Shown here piece by piece: positions 1-8,296 of a stretch of DNA of 64,000 bases; the first letter of the stretch is position 1; each line of letters starts with the position of its first letter. Origin of the DNA: a virus. Position numbers and translations under genes: made by a program. The notes beneath the pieces are model-generated. The model searched no databases. It saw nothing but the letters and a program-made list of their open reading frames with translations, and was not told the origin of the DNA. The stretch lies in IMG/VR virus record IMGVR_UViG_3300031951_021456, positions 183,933 through 247,932 of that record; one strand, given 5' to 3'.

Positions 1-1307
1 GCTGCAAATAGAATTAATGTTCCTGGTGCTGCTTCAGTTCTTTTTAACAACTCAAGTTTAATCTCATCAGATAAGTTATCTTTAATTGCCCCAATTGTGT
101 CAACCTCTCCATTGTCTCTTACTCTAATAAAGGCAAGACCAGAACCACCAGAGGATTGAACTTCACTAAAAATATCACCTCCAGGTTTAATTCTTACATT
201 GCTGATTAAATTATTACCATTGGGAATGGATATACATTTTACAACTCCACCATTTTGAATTGCACTAGAGAAAATTTTAAATCCAAAATCAACAAATAAA
301 TCGCTCATGTTGATTAGTTTTAAATCATATCTAAGATCAGGCTTATCCGAACCATACTGATCCATAGCTTCATTCCAAGTCATTCTCTGAAATGGTAAGT
401 CTAATTTAATTCCTTTAATAGAAAGCCAAATTTGTTGAATAAGCCTTTCATTTAATTCAAGAATTTCATCTTGAGTCATGAAGCTCATTTCCATATCTAA
501 TTGAGTAAATTCTGGCTGCCTATCAGAACGAGGATCTTCATCTCTGAAACATTTAGCGATCTGATAATATTTCTCAAATCCACCAGTCATCAGTAATTGT
601 TTAAAGATTTGAGGTGATTGTGGTAACCCAAACCACTCTCCTTCATGCATTCTACTAGGAACCAAATAGTCTCTAGCACCTCCTTTTGTAGAGCGAATAA
701 GAATTGGAGTTTCAATCTCAATAAAACCTACATTTTCAAGAAAATTGCGAATAGTCTTTGCAGTTTCATGGCGAATAAGAAGATTTCGGGTCATGTTCTC
801 TCGCCTTAAGTCAAGATACCGATGTTTCAATCTTATCTCATCTCTTACAATTTCTTGACCAGAAACTGAAAAAGGAAGAATTGATTTTATAGAATTTAGA
901 ACAACAATATCTTGAATATCTATTTCAATTTTTCCGGTATATATCTTCTCATTAACTGATTCTTGGGGTCTTTCTTTTACGACCCCACAAACTTGAATGA
1001 CCGTTTCTTCTTTTAGTTGTTCAGCAATTGAAAATAAGTTTTCTCCAATTTCAGGGCTAACTGTTAGTTGAACAATTCCAGAACGATCCCTAAGATCAAT
1101 GAATATAAAACCACCATGATCTCTTCGGCTATGAACCCACCCACAAAGTTTAACCTTTTGGTTAATTTCTTCAGAACATAATTGACCGCAATGATGACTT
1201 CTCATTTGATTTTTGTTTGTTAATTCCACTAAAGTATATTTAAATGAAATTTTTTCTACTGGTAGAAGTGGTTGAATATTAATATCAACTAATAAGTTTT
1301 TATCCAT
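1..1307 (-). CDS. aspS: Aspartyl-tRNA synthetase, 3' end outside window
   Basis: Class II aminoacyl-tRNA synthetase that charges tRNA-Asp. The reverse strand reads the anticodon-binding OB fold ([20 protein letters not shown]), then the catalytic domain with motif 2 [20 protein letters not shown] and the bacterial-type insertion start [13 protein letters not shown]. It is still open at base 1 after about 400 canonical residues; the family has about 590, so roughly a third is missing to the left. The usual AspRS start (MRSHHCGQ) is ATG 1205. An in-frame ATG at 1307 adds 34 residues and overlaps the preceding stop by 8 bases, which suits the tight packing here; which start is used is open. Base composition is phage-like, so it is not a recent host gene. 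Identification is secure; a synthetase in a T4-like phage is unusual. Confidence 0.93.
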   Translation of the reverse strand, partial: MDKNLLVDINIQPLLPVEKISFKYTLVELTNKNQMRSHHCGQLCSEEINQKVKLCGWVHSRRDHGGFIFIDLRDRSGIVQLTVSPEIGENLFSIAEQLKEETVIQVCGVVKERPQESVNEKIYTGKIEIDIQDIVVLNSIKSILPFSVSGQEIVRDEIRLKHRYLDLRRENMTRNLLIRHETAKTIRNFLENVGFIEIETPILIRSTKGGARDYLVPSRMHEGEWFGLPQSPQIFKQLLMTGGFEKYYQIAKCFRDEDPRSDRQPEFTQLDMEMSFMTQDEILELNERLIQQIWLSIKGIKLDLPFQRMTWNEAMDQYGSDKPDLRYDLKLINMSDLFVDFGFKIFSSAIQNGGVVKCISIPNGNNLISNVRIKPGGDIFSEVQSSGGSGLAFIRVRDNGEVDTIGAIKDNLSDEIKLELLKRTEAAPGTLILFA

Positions 1308-2031
1308 TTTTTCTACAACTTTGAATTTCATTGATAAATTTGTTAATAGCTAACTCAGCCCAATTTTCTGCACATGTTCTTATCATTCCAATAATAGAAT
1401 TATTATCCTCATGATATGTTATACTATAGCACCTATCCTGCTCACCCCATTTTACTCTATGTGGAACACCATCTTCACACTCAACTTCAAATCTTATTGA
1501 TTCTACCATTTTATTAAATCTCTCATAAGTCCAGGTTGAAAGACTTTTGGTAACCTTTAAATCATAATAGTTATCTTCGTATCCATAAACGCCGGGAATA
1601 AAAACTCTCTCATTTACTACTTCTAGTGTTTCGTTTTTATATTTACTTTTCCCATAAATCGTCTCAGCAAGAGATTTATATAAATGAAACCATCCAGATT
1701 CATGGAGATATGTTCCTAAATCAAAAGAAAAAATATAATCTTTACCTAAAATGTGATCATTATCGGGATAAATACTAATACTAAATCGTCTCCCATCATA
1801 TTTGTGTTCATCATCTAGTAATAGAAGTTTTCCCCACCACTTAGTCTTAAATAAAAATAGTAGATCTAAAGAAACATAAAACTTAAATAAAAACGGTAAA
1901 CAAATGTTGAATGTTATAGTTTTTTCATTGTCATTTTCTAGAATAAGGTTAAGTGCAAACTCATCCTTTGCTCTATAAACTTCAAAATTAATTGAGTTTC
2001 TGTAGTTATTAGAATAAAATGTTTTTCTCAT
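1300..2031 (-). CDS. Hypothetical protein, 243 aa
   Basis: Not recognised. Soluble-looking, rich in Tyr, Phe and Trp, without signal peptide or a clear membrane segment apart from a short Leu/Phe stretch near residues 45-65. It is the gene directly upstream of aspS and its stop overlaps the longer aspS start by 8 bases, so the two are probably co-transcribed in the leftward block. Start is the first ATG after a 36-base gap. Confidence 0.75.
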   Translation of the reverse strand: MRKTFYSNNYRNSINFEVYRAKDEFALNLILENDNEKTITFNICLPFLFKFYVSLDLLFLFKTKWWGKLLLLDDEHKYDGRRFSISIYPDNDHILGKDYIFSFDLGTYLHESGWFHLYKSLAETIYGKSKYKNETLEVVNERVFIPGVYGYEDNYYDLKVTKSLSTWTYERFNKMVESIRFEVECEDGVPHRVKWGEQDRCYSITYHEDNNSIIGMIRTCAENWAELAINKFINEIQSCRKNG

Positions 2032-2067
2032 GAAGATTTTTTGTTGGGTGGGTTATGGTATATAGAA

Positions 2068-2583
2068 TCAAACAGTGTGATAGATTTGCTGCTTATATTT
2101 TCTTAAATTCATAACAACACCTTTAGCCTCTTCAAATGTTTTAATTCTTGGTGTAATTCCAGCCACCAATCCCTTTGTCATAGCGTTGACTATTGAAAAA
2201 TAAACTTGTAGGTCTTGAGTATTATACCATTCATGAATAAGATAATCATCACTTTCATTAACAACATCAGCTTCTTCGGATTTTTCCCACCATCCTGTCC
2301 ATTCCATACTATAATTTTCTGGATGTATTTTAGCATTAGCAAGAAAAATTCTTAGAGCTTCTTCTGTTTCCCTATGTAACTTTAAATAGTTTTTTTCCTC
2401 TTCTTCAGTCAATTCTGAATCTTCACCAGTTAAAAGTTCATGAATATCTCCAGGAACATATGAGTTACCATAAGGTCTTTTTGGATCAATTTCTGGAGCA
2501 CCAGTTTCACAGTTATTCCATCTAACATACATATTCCTCAGAAGAGTAATATGCTGCTCAGTTAATTTAAATTGATTTGTCAT
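2068..2583 (-). CDS. Hypothetical acidic protein, 171 aa
   Basis: Not recognised. Acidic soluble protein with a Glu-rich stretch (around residues 52-75) and a basic C-terminal tail ending NLRKYKQQIYHTV. Its start ATG overlaps the stop of the upstream 65-residue gene by 4 bases, indicating coupled translation. Confidence 0.75.
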   Translation of the reverse strand: MTNQFKLTEQHITLLRNMYVRWNNCETGAPEIDPKRPYGNSYVPGDIHELLTGEDSELTEEEEKNYLKLHRETEEALRIFLANAKIHPENYSMEWTGWWEKSEEADVVNESDDYLIHEWYNTQDLQVYFSIVNAMTKGLVAGITPRIKTFEEAKGVVMNLRKYKQQIYHTV

Positions 2584-2777
2584 AATAATTTTAATAGTTT
2601 GCTTTTTGGAAAGTTTGGTTTTGGAATAGGAATATCAAATTTTCTGCATATATTATAGTAGGTTTGTTGAGTTATTATGTCAGTTTTTAACTCTTCTTGA
2701 GATGCAATTTCAAGATAATAATCATAATAAATATCAATAAAATCTTTACTTGGCTGAATGTCATTAAATGATTTCAT
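2580..2777 (-). CDS. Hypothetical small protein, 65 aa
   Basis: Not recognised. Acidic N-terminal half and a proline/lysine-rich end (PIPKPNFPKSKLLKLL). It overlaps the next gene by 4 bases and follows the previous one after 8 bases, so it belongs to a tightly packed leftward operon. Confidence 0.65.
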   Translation of the reverse strand: MKSFNDIQPSKDFIDIYYDYYLEIASQEELKTDIITQQTYYNICRKFDIPIPKPNFPKSKLLKLL

Positions 2778-2785
2778 GGATAATT

Positions 2786-2968
2786 CTAAGCTTTTAGAGC
2801 ATCATTTTGTTCTTTCTCTTTATCTTCCCATGGATCAGGACGATAATGTTGAGTAAGCTTTAAATCTTCTCCAATGATTCCGGCGTCTTGTAGAAATTTT
2901 CTACATTTTTCTGGAGTGTTATGTATTTTTAAAAACTCATCAATGTCAGTTCGGGTTAATTTATTCAT
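2786..2968 (-). CDS. Hypothetical small protein, 60 aa
   Basis: Not recognised. Charged, helical-looking protein with no membrane segment. Start overlaps the stop of the gene upstream (2965-3333) by 4 bases. Confidence 0.65.
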   Translation of the reverse strand: MNKLTRTDIDEFLKIHNTPEKCRKFLQDAGIIGEDLKLTQHYRPDPWEDKEKEQNDALKA

Positions 2969-3333
2969 TCTATCTCTGATAAAGAAAGTTGTCCGTTATT
3001 TTCTTCAATTTTTTTAATTCTCAACTCTTCAAGTTTCTCATCAGAAATAAAAGTTTTAAATTCGTCAAACTCATAATAATCAAAGCAACCATGTTTATCT
3101 TGAGCAATAAACTGCATATCAGGTTTTTGTTTAATTTCATTTAGATTTAAAATAGAAATTTCCTTTGCTGTTATTTCCATTCTACTATATAAATCGTCAT
3201 ATGATTCTAAATTCACAATTCGTTCTGTAGCTTTTTTAGCATCTTCTACCGAATCGGCTAAAACTAGAATATCTGCATCAGTATGCCAAGATTGTTCTAC
3301 ATATATTGAAAATAATTTTAATTCATTCATCAT
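2965..3333 (-). CDS. Hypothetical protein, 122 aa
   Basis: Not recognised. Begins with two Met codons (MMNELKLFSIYVEQSW), so the start may be three bases downstream. The segment ADILVLADSVEDAKKATERI resembles an alpha/beta element but does not identify a family. Co-directional with its neighbours. Confidence 0.7.
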   Translation of the reverse strand: MMNELKLFSIYVEQSWHTDADILVLADSVEDAKKATERIVNLESYDDLYSRMEITAKEISILNLNEIKQKPDMQFIAQDKHGCFDYYEFDEFKTFISDEKLEELRIKKIEENNGQLSLSEIE

Positions 3334-3381
3334 TTTTATTCTTCTCTGTTAAATATTGGCCAAGATTATATAAAATAAAGT

Positions 3382-3726
3382 TCATGCTTTTTTAATTAGT
3401 GTGTTTAAGAATTTTCCAAATTCGTTGTTTAATGCACTTCCAATATAGAATTGTAGAAGCCTTTCTCCATAATTTTCCAAAGTTGAAAGTTCATCATAAT
3501 GTGATTTAAAAACTGGCTTCCATTCCATCTGATGTCTATGTAGACACTCTTTGTTGACAATAATTTTAAATTCTATGATAGGAATGAGATCAACCGAAAT
3601 TCTTTCAGATTGTTGAAATACTATGGACTTTTCATCCTCAAACATATTATATGTTGGAATAGTAACTCCATTCTGCTTGAGTGTTTCTTCTTGATCTTTA
3701 TCAAGTTTAAAGGTGCTGTATAACAT
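3382..3726 (-). CDS. Hypothetical protein, 114 aa
   Basis: Not recognised. Soluble, mixed charge, no recognisable motif. It sits three bases after the NADAR gene (3730-4248) in the direction of transcription, so it is probably translated from the same message. Confidence 0.68.
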   Translation of the reverse strand: MLYSTFKLDKDQEETLKQNGVTIPTYNMFEDEKSIVFQQSERISVDLIPIIEFKIIVNKECLHRHQMEWKPVFKSHYDELSTLENYGERLLQFYIGSALNNEFGKFLNTLIKKA

Positions 3727-3729
3727 TGA

Positions 3730-4248
3730 TCAATTAGGGATTTTAATAAGATCTTCTCTGAGACATGTAAGAACTTGACCAAGCCAATTGGTTCCTCTCC
3801 AGTTTTTAGGGTCTTGAATGCCTACTGCACCTTCAGCCATTCCAATTCCCCAAACAGTATCGGTTGGAGATGCCTCAACCAAATAATGATCTACAGTGTT
3901 CATAAGATATTCAAAGGCATTTTTATCTTGAGTGAACTTATAAAAACAACCTTCATAGACAATTTGACGAGCATGTGTTCGCCAAACTTGCAAATCAAAA
4001 TTTTTCAATGTTCTCCCTAGTTCTTTTTGTTGTCTTGGATGTTTCTGTCTCATAATAGTTTGAGCACTTTCAAAATCATTAAATAGAAGAGCTTTTTGTT
4101 GCATCATATATTGCTCTGAGCAATTGTAAGGAATGCAAGTTCTAGTGTCAATGAATGGCGTGAATGCCCAATTAGAAAGATAGCCATAATAAAAGAAATG
4201 ATAGTTGTTAAATATCTCAAGATAATTTTGTTCTTTAAATGTAATCAT
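3730..4248 (-). CDS. NADAR/YbiA-family (DUF1768) protein
   Basis: Belongs by sequence to the NADAR family, N-glycosidase-like proteins that act on NAD/ADP-ribose or riboflavin-pathway metabolites (family knowledge). Visible hallmarks in order: FYYGYLSNW near residue 20, SEQYMMQQKALLF near 44, the LGRTLKNFD...W block near 75, KFTQ near 103, and the C-terminal signature LVEASPTDTVWGIGM followed by NWRGTNWLGQVL and a closing arginine. At 172 aa it matches the compact single-domain form. The neighbours are unknown genes, so its job here, for example removing ADP-ribose marks or altering NAD turnover during infection, is inference. Confidence 0.88.
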   Translation of the reverse strand: MITFKEQNYLEIFNNYHFFYYGYLSNWAFTPFIDTRTCIPYNCSEQYMMQQKALLFNDFESAQTIMRQKHPRQQKELGRTLKNFDLQVWRTHARQIVYEGCFYKFTQDKNAFEYLMNTVDHYLVEASPTDTVWGIGMAEGAVGIQDPKNWRGTNWLGQVLTCLREDLIKIPN

Positions 4249-4640
4249 AATTCTTGGTAATCATAATTCTTGCCATGGTAAATAATTCTATTAATAAATC
4301 GTCCAAACATTGTCATTTGTCTGTTTGCAATTCTAGATGCCTTATGAATGGTAATGTCGTAAATATACCGATAAGTATTAAATTTACCAGAAGGTAATAT
4401 TAACAAAGACATATAAAACCTAGAATCTTCATTTAGTATAGAACCACAAGGATAAGATAATCCTTCATTATAAGGTTCATATTTTTCACAAACTAATGTC
4501 ACATAATAAGAACAAATTTTGTTTTGATTCACATCTAAAAAATCAGTTACTATACCATAAGACTTTAAATTATTAATATAATTATCTTCAACTGAGATAA
4601 TTCTTTCTTTTGTTATAAGTTTTTTAGTCATTTGCTGCAT
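4245..4640 (-). CDS. Hypothetical protein, 131 aa
   Basis: Not recognised. It has two cysteines that could pair, an aromatic middle (FNTYRYIYDITIHKASR) and a basic tail. An alternative start three codons in (MTKKLITKE, ATG 4631) overlaps the upstream stop less. It overlaps the NADAR start by 4 bases. Confidence 0.68.
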   Translation of the reverse strand: MQQMTKKLITKERIISVEDNYINNLKSYGIVTDFLDVNQNKICSYYVTLVCEKYEPYNEGLSYPCGSILNEDSRFYMSLLILPSGKFNTYRYIYDITIHKASRIANRQMTMFGRFINRIIYHGKNYDYQEL

Positions 4641-4812
4641 TATAAGCTTCTATTTGCTTAATACATTGCTTCCAAGTCGTACTGGAGATTGTTCGGGCAA
4701 ACTTCACAAAAGTATCAGGTTTCCCATAATATTCTGAACAACTACCATCATCCCAAATACCACCAACCTTAAAGTATTCTTCTACAAGTTTTAGGATTTC
4801 TTTTTCAGTCAT
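4624..4812 (-). CDS. Hypothetical small protein, 62 aa
   Basis: Not recognised. The ATG at 4812 is chosen because it lies one base after the stop of the 438-residue gene. A longer in-frame reading exists but would run inside that gene. The chain MTEKEILKLVEEYFKVGGIW looks like an amphipathic helix followed by a Gly/Asp turn. Confidence 0.6.
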   Translation of the reverse strand: MTEKEILKLVEEYFKVGGIWDDGSCSEYYGKPDTFVKFARTISSTTWKQCIKQIEAYNAAND

Positions 4813-4813
4813 T

Positions 4814-6130
4814 TCATTTAATTTCAGTAGGTAATGATGTGGCGTTGAATGGGAGGTAGTGTGTATCATAATTGCCAGGCTCAGGTTTGCGGAATTTCCA
4901 TTCTTTATAGATGTCAATGAAACACCAACACCTCCCATCCTTGTCACACCACCCCTCACGCTCCCAAGGATTATCGTCCACTACAACAGGAGCAGAGTGG
5001 CAATTCTTAATTAGTTCAGCAGCCTGAATTAGTATATCTGGAAGTTCAGAGCAGCATGGCATTGCTCCAATTTCTTCCATACGTTGAAGATGCCTAGCAT
5101 GATCCTCCATCCACTCAACCAACTTTACGACCTCGCCATCATCTCGTGTTGTTGGCCCATAATCATCTCCATAATCATCACATTCTTGATTGAGTGTGGC
5201 AATAGAATCAAGGGCTCTCCTACTCTCCTTTGAATATTTCTTAAGTAATTCAATAACATGAGCTAAATCCATAGGTTCCATACAGCTCATACCGAAAGAT
5301 TCAAGCCTCTCTACCTCTCTACTGAGTAATTCAACGGCCTCTTTTATCTCGTCTTTAGAAGGAGGAGCTGACAACTGCTCCATTAAAGCATCAGCAATAT
5401 GCCAGGGTGTCCAATATCCATCTTTTTTTGGGGTAAATAGAGGTTGATTTGGTGAACCATTCCATGTAAAACTATAACGCACTAGCTTATTTTCTTCAAC
5501 TTGCTCCTTAGCCTGAGAATCTGGCCTATGGCTCCAAAGTGACAAGATAGCTCTGGCAAATGAACGATGGTTGAACAGATACTCCCGTTGACCTTGTTCT
5601 TGTACTCCAGTTTCTATCCAATGTTTACGTTCAAGATTATCAATATCCTCATCTGTTGGATCCTCATCCGGGTGGGTAGGCCTGATAAAAAGCTCATAGC
5701 GGCCATCTGGTAGCTCTGCAATGTAATCAAACTGAGCATTTTCATAACCACGAAAGTTTGATACATGTAGGATTCCTATCACTTGATCCTTATCCAGATG
5801 AACTGAAGGCTGGCAATCCAATTGATTATTAAAATATCGCGTCCATTCTATTACAGAAACTAGAGGAACTGAACCAAAATAAGGTGTTCCATAGCGTTCT
5901 TTCCACCAAACTCGGAAACTCGTTTCAAGATCTTCATCTGTTACTACCCCATCCGCATGGTGCATCAACCGGGCGTCGGAATTTAAGTCATACAAAGCTG
6001 CTCCGGCAATAGCAATAGCGTCATGATGACTAACTCGCTCGCACCACCTATTATCCTCAGTATTTTTGCAGCATTTATCAACCCAGTCAGAAATCTCAGC
6101 AAAGGTTGGCCGGCGATTAGGTTTCATCAT
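4814..6130 (-). CDS. GC-rich hypothetical protein, 438 aa, probable picocyanobacterial import
   Basis: Function unknown. It stands out from its neighbours: stretches reach about 50% G+C (52% in bases 5101-5160) against about 30% around it, with host-like codon choice. The C-terminal part (about residues 385-435) reads NPWEREGWCDKDGRCWCF...LPFNATSLP, which resembles a Trp/Cys-rich module I associate with hypothetical proteins of Synechococcus/Cyanobium and their phages (memory, not searched). The middle is helical and acidic. Start is ATG 6130 or the next Met at 6127. It lies just downstream of a CTGGC-class promoter (-10 at 6153-6158), so it may be the first gene of the operon running left. 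Confidence 0.8.
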   Translation of the reverse strand: MMKPNRRPTFAEISDWVDKCCKNTEDNRWCERVSHHDAIAIAGAALYDLNSDARLMHHADGVVTDEDLETSFRVWWKERYGTPYFGSVPLVSVIEWTRYFNNQLDCQPSVHLDKDQVIGILHVSNFRGYENAQFDYIAELPDGRYELFIRPTHPDEDPTDEDIDNLERKHWIETGVQEQGQREYLFNHRSFARAILSLWSHRPDSQAKEQVEENKLVRYSFTWNGSPNQPLFTPKKDGYWTPWHIADALMEQLSAPPSKDEIKEAVELLSREVERLESFGMSCMEPMDLAHVIELLKKYSKESRRALDSIATLNQECDDYGDDYGPTTRDDGEVVKLVEWMEDHARHLQRMEEIGAMPCCSELPDILIQAAELIKNCHSAPVVVDDNPWEREGWCDKDGRCWCFIDIYKEWKFRKPEPGNYDTHYLPFNATSLPTEIK

Positions 6131-6152
6131 ATTTTATCTCTAAACTCTTATT

Positions 6153-6195
6153 AGAGTAGCACACCACTCAAACAAACTTAAAAGTGATGTGCCAG
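6153..6195 (-). promoter_or_regulatory. CTGGC-class promoter
   Basis: On the reverse strand CTGGCACATC starts at 6195 and the extended -10 TGCTACTCT ends at 6153, with 31 bp between the CTGGCA box and TACTCT. Predicted transcript start is near 6146, about 16 bases before the 438-residue gene. Same architecture as 16 other sites in the window. Confidence 0.75.
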
Positions 6196-6253
6196 TTTTT
6201 AAAGTGACATACTTAATCTAATGTACTGTAAATTTTTCATTAATCATATTATT

Positions 6254-7108
6254 TCAATAACAAAACCTATAACTACAAGAATTATTAGGGCAATATACGC
6301 CACCGCCATTAACAATAGTTTCAGCTTCCAATTGTGTTCCACAACTGGGGCATGGGTCAGGATACTCAACTGGTGTTTCTCCATCCACATTATCATCACA
6401 TTGCCTCATAATAATGTAAGGAGCTTCCTTTTCATTATCCTTTAAATCCAAAAATCTATGATAACCATCAATTAAGAAATATTGATTATTAATCCTCTTA
6501 ACAACCCCAACTGGTAAATTTAATTCAAAATCATATGAGGCATAAGAACTATCTTTTTTAAGTCTTGAAACATATTCTCCATTTAAGCCAATTTTATCTA
6601 ATGGAATTTGTTCAATAGTTATGGTATTTGTTTGAATTAAGTTATCCAACAAATAAGAATATTCTTCTGATAGGGCAAATTTAATCTTTTGAATGTCTGT
6701 TTCTTTTTCTAGCATGGTGTTAATAGAATCTAGCATCTCATCATAGTTTTCAAATTCAAATCCACTGATTTCTTCACCATAATATCCATTTGATACTTCT
6801 AAGGAATATAAATTTTTATCATATGCTTTATAAATTCTCATTAAGCGATCTGCACAATATTTTTCTATTTTTGTTAAGTTATAAGATTTTTTTCTAATTT
6901 TATTGGATTTATCTTTATATAATTGCTCAATAACTAGATAATTTAGTGATTTATTTACTTTCTTTATTTTTAAATTAGTAATTTTTCCACACCGGCATAT
7001 TGAATCGCATCCATATAATGAACAATCATACTCATAGTCATAATCACTATCAATCATATAAGTGTTGCCAAATCTCAATTCAAAGTTGTTGTATGTTTTG
7101 GTTTTCAT
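6254..7108 (-). CDS. ParB-like domain protein with zinc-ribbon ends
   Basis: The central part (about residues 165-235) has the ParB/sulfiredoxin-like pattern: ITIEQIPLDKIGLN, then LPVGVVKRINNQYFLIDGYHRFLDLKDN, where DGYHR matches the DGNHR signature of the fold. The first 45 residues hold a Cys cluster (CSLYGCDSICRCGK) and the last 35 a zinc ribbon CPSCGTQLEAE...CPNNSC. This suggests a nucleic-acid-associated protein with nuclease, NTP-binding or kinase-like ParB activity; no catalytic role is proven. It follows the promoter for the 438-residue gene on the other side and shares its strand. Confidence 0.72.
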   Translation of the reverse strand: MKTKTYNNFELRFGNTYMIDSDYDYEYDCSLYGCDSICRCGKITNLKIKKVNKSLNYLVIEQLYKDKSNKIRKKSYNLTKIEKYCADRLMRIYKAYDKNLYSLEVSNGYYGEEISGFEFENYDEMLDSINTMLEKETDIQKIKFALSEEYSYLLDNLIQTNTITIEQIPLDKIGLNGEYVSRLKKDSSYASYDFELNLPVGVVKRINNQYFLIDGYHRFLDLKDNEKEAPYIIMRQCDDNVDGETPVEYPDPCPSCGTQLEAETIVNGGGVYCPNNSCSYRFCY

Positions 7109-7123
7109 AAATTTTAATAGTTT

Positions 7124-7330
7124 TTACTCATTGTTGTCTTGTAGATCAATTTCTGTAATAATATTCTTATTAACATCAATAAAAACAAGCCTCCTTCCTT
7201 TCTTTTCTTCTTGCTTGGCAATAAAGAAAAGAGCAACTCCATTTCTGATACTTTCAGTCATATTGATGCCAAATTCAGCTTTGAGGTGAATTAAAAGAGC
7301 AAAACTTCTTTTGTATTTAGGAGTCTTCAT
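7124..7330 (-). CDS. Small ribbon-helix-helix-like protein, 68 aa
   Basis: Probable DNA-binding protein. After the basic N terminus KTPKYKRSFALLIHL comes a two-helix pattern (AEFGINMTESIRNGVALFFIAKQEEKKG) and a final strand ITEIDL, the layout seen in the clearer RHH proteins of this window. It is more divergent than those, so the fold is inferred. Its start overlaps the stop of the 146-residue gene by 4 bases. Confidence 0.6.
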   Translation of the reverse strand: MKTPKYKRSFALLIHLKAEFGINMTESIRNGVALFFIAKQEEKKGRRLVFIDVNKNIITEIDLQDNNE

Positions 7331-7767
7331 TTATTCACCAACAGAGACTGAGAATTTCTTATAACAAACCAAATGCGCTTCCAGACAGGGAGTTTGGCAA
7401 AACGATCAATTCTATCAAGAAGCTCAGTTATTTCCTTTGTAAGCTCTGTTAAATCATTTCTTTTTTGGTTTAAAGCTAATTTTAAGCTTTCACATTCTTT
7501 TATAGATTCATTGAGTTGTATCTTGAATGGAGCTTCCAAAATCTCAAGAAGTTCTGGTTCCACACAGAAAAAGACATCTTTATTTTCTAGCTTTCTCTGA
7601 CAAACATGATGAATTGGTAAATCAATTCTCTCAATAAAGATAGGTTCTTCACCTTTAATTGTCATAAACTGAATGTCATCACATTTGAAGAATGAAAAGG
7701 TCTTTTGATATGGATAAATTATTTGAGATTTTCTTTCAGTTATTCCGTAGATAGTAATTTCTTTCAT
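7327..7767 (-). CDS. Hypothetical protein with coiled coil, 146 aa
   Basis: Not recognised. The N-terminal 80 residues look like beta strands. The last 65 contain a heptad-like segment (LNESIKECESLKLALNQKRN...LTELTKEITELLDRIDR) that should form a coiled coil. It lies 11 bases after the RHH protein at 7779-8204 and is translationally coupled to the next small gene. Confidence 0.68.
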   Translation of the reverse strand: MKEITIYGITERKSQIIYPYQKTFSFFKCDDIQFMTIKGEEPIFIERIDLPIHHVCQRKLENKDVFFCVEPELLEILEAPFKIQLNESIKECESLKLALNQKRNDLTELTKEITELLDRIDRFAKLPVWKRIWFVIRNSQSLLVNK

Positions 7768-7778
7768 ATTTTTTATGA

Positions 7779-8204
7779 TTAAATATGTGTTATTATTCTC
7801 TCATTATCCTTAGCTCTAAGAATGACTTGTTCTCCATCAGTGCTTGCTTTCTTTGCAATTTTGTAAAGAGCTATGGCACGACGGAACACTTCAGCACCGT
7901 TCATTCCGGTGTCTTTCTGTATCTCATCAAACTCTCGCGCTAGTTCTTCGCTCATTCTTATGCTGAAGCTATCAGAAGGTGTTGAGATGGCTATAGAAGG
8001 TTCAGCAAATGGTTCTAGAAAATCAATAATTTCTCTAATTTTAGCAGAGTCTAAAGTGTGATTGTCTACGATCCAGGGAAGGCCTGTTTCATTATAATAA
8101 TATAGTTCTACATATTCTTTGCCATTTTTAGTATATTTTGATGCACTAAGAGTGCAAGAATCTGTAATTTCTAGAGTTTGTTTGTTAATCTCAGTGGTTG
8201 TCAT
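7779..8204 (-). CDS. Ribbon-helix-helix regulator with N-terminal extension
   Basis: The C-terminal 60 residues (FSIRMSEELAREFDEIQKD, then TGMNGAEVFRRAIALYKIA) are a CopG/Arc-type ribbon-helix-helix closely related to the proteins at 12089-12304 and 16784-17002. About 80 residues of unknown fold precede it. The start at ATG 8204 (MTTTEINKQ) is preferred over ATG 8234, because the promoter upstream predicts a transcript start near 8229, inside the longer reading. RHH proteins bind operators as dimers of dimers; the target here is unknown, possibly phage promoters. Confidence 0.82.
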   Translation of the reverse strand: MTTTEINKQTLEITDSCTLSASKYTKNGKEYVELYYYNETGLPWIVDNHTLDSAKIREIIDFLEPFAEPSIAISTPSDSFSIRMSEELAREFDEIQKDTGMNGAEVFRRAIALYKIAKKASTDGEQVILRAKDNERIITHI

Positions 8205-8235
8205 TGAACTAATAATTGTTTTCTGAATTTTCAAT

Positions 8236-8277
8236 AGTCTAACATATCACTCAAACAAAAGTAAAGTGATGTGCCAG
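8236..8277 (-). promoter_or_regulatory. CTGGC-class promoter
   Basis: Reverse strand CTGGCACATCACTTTA starts at 8277; extended -10 TGTTAGACT ends at 8236. It shares the extra CACATCACTTT with the promoter at 6153-6195, so these two are close copies. It feeds the RHH gene and decides its start codon. Confidence 0.75.
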
Positions 8278-8296
8278 TTCTTAAGGTGTCCTAATT

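Noticed and set aside
4813-4959. Longer reading of the 62-residue gene starting MRGGVTRMG
   Set aside because: It runs antiparallel in meaning through the 438-residue gene in a second frame; ATG 4812 fits the gap exactly.
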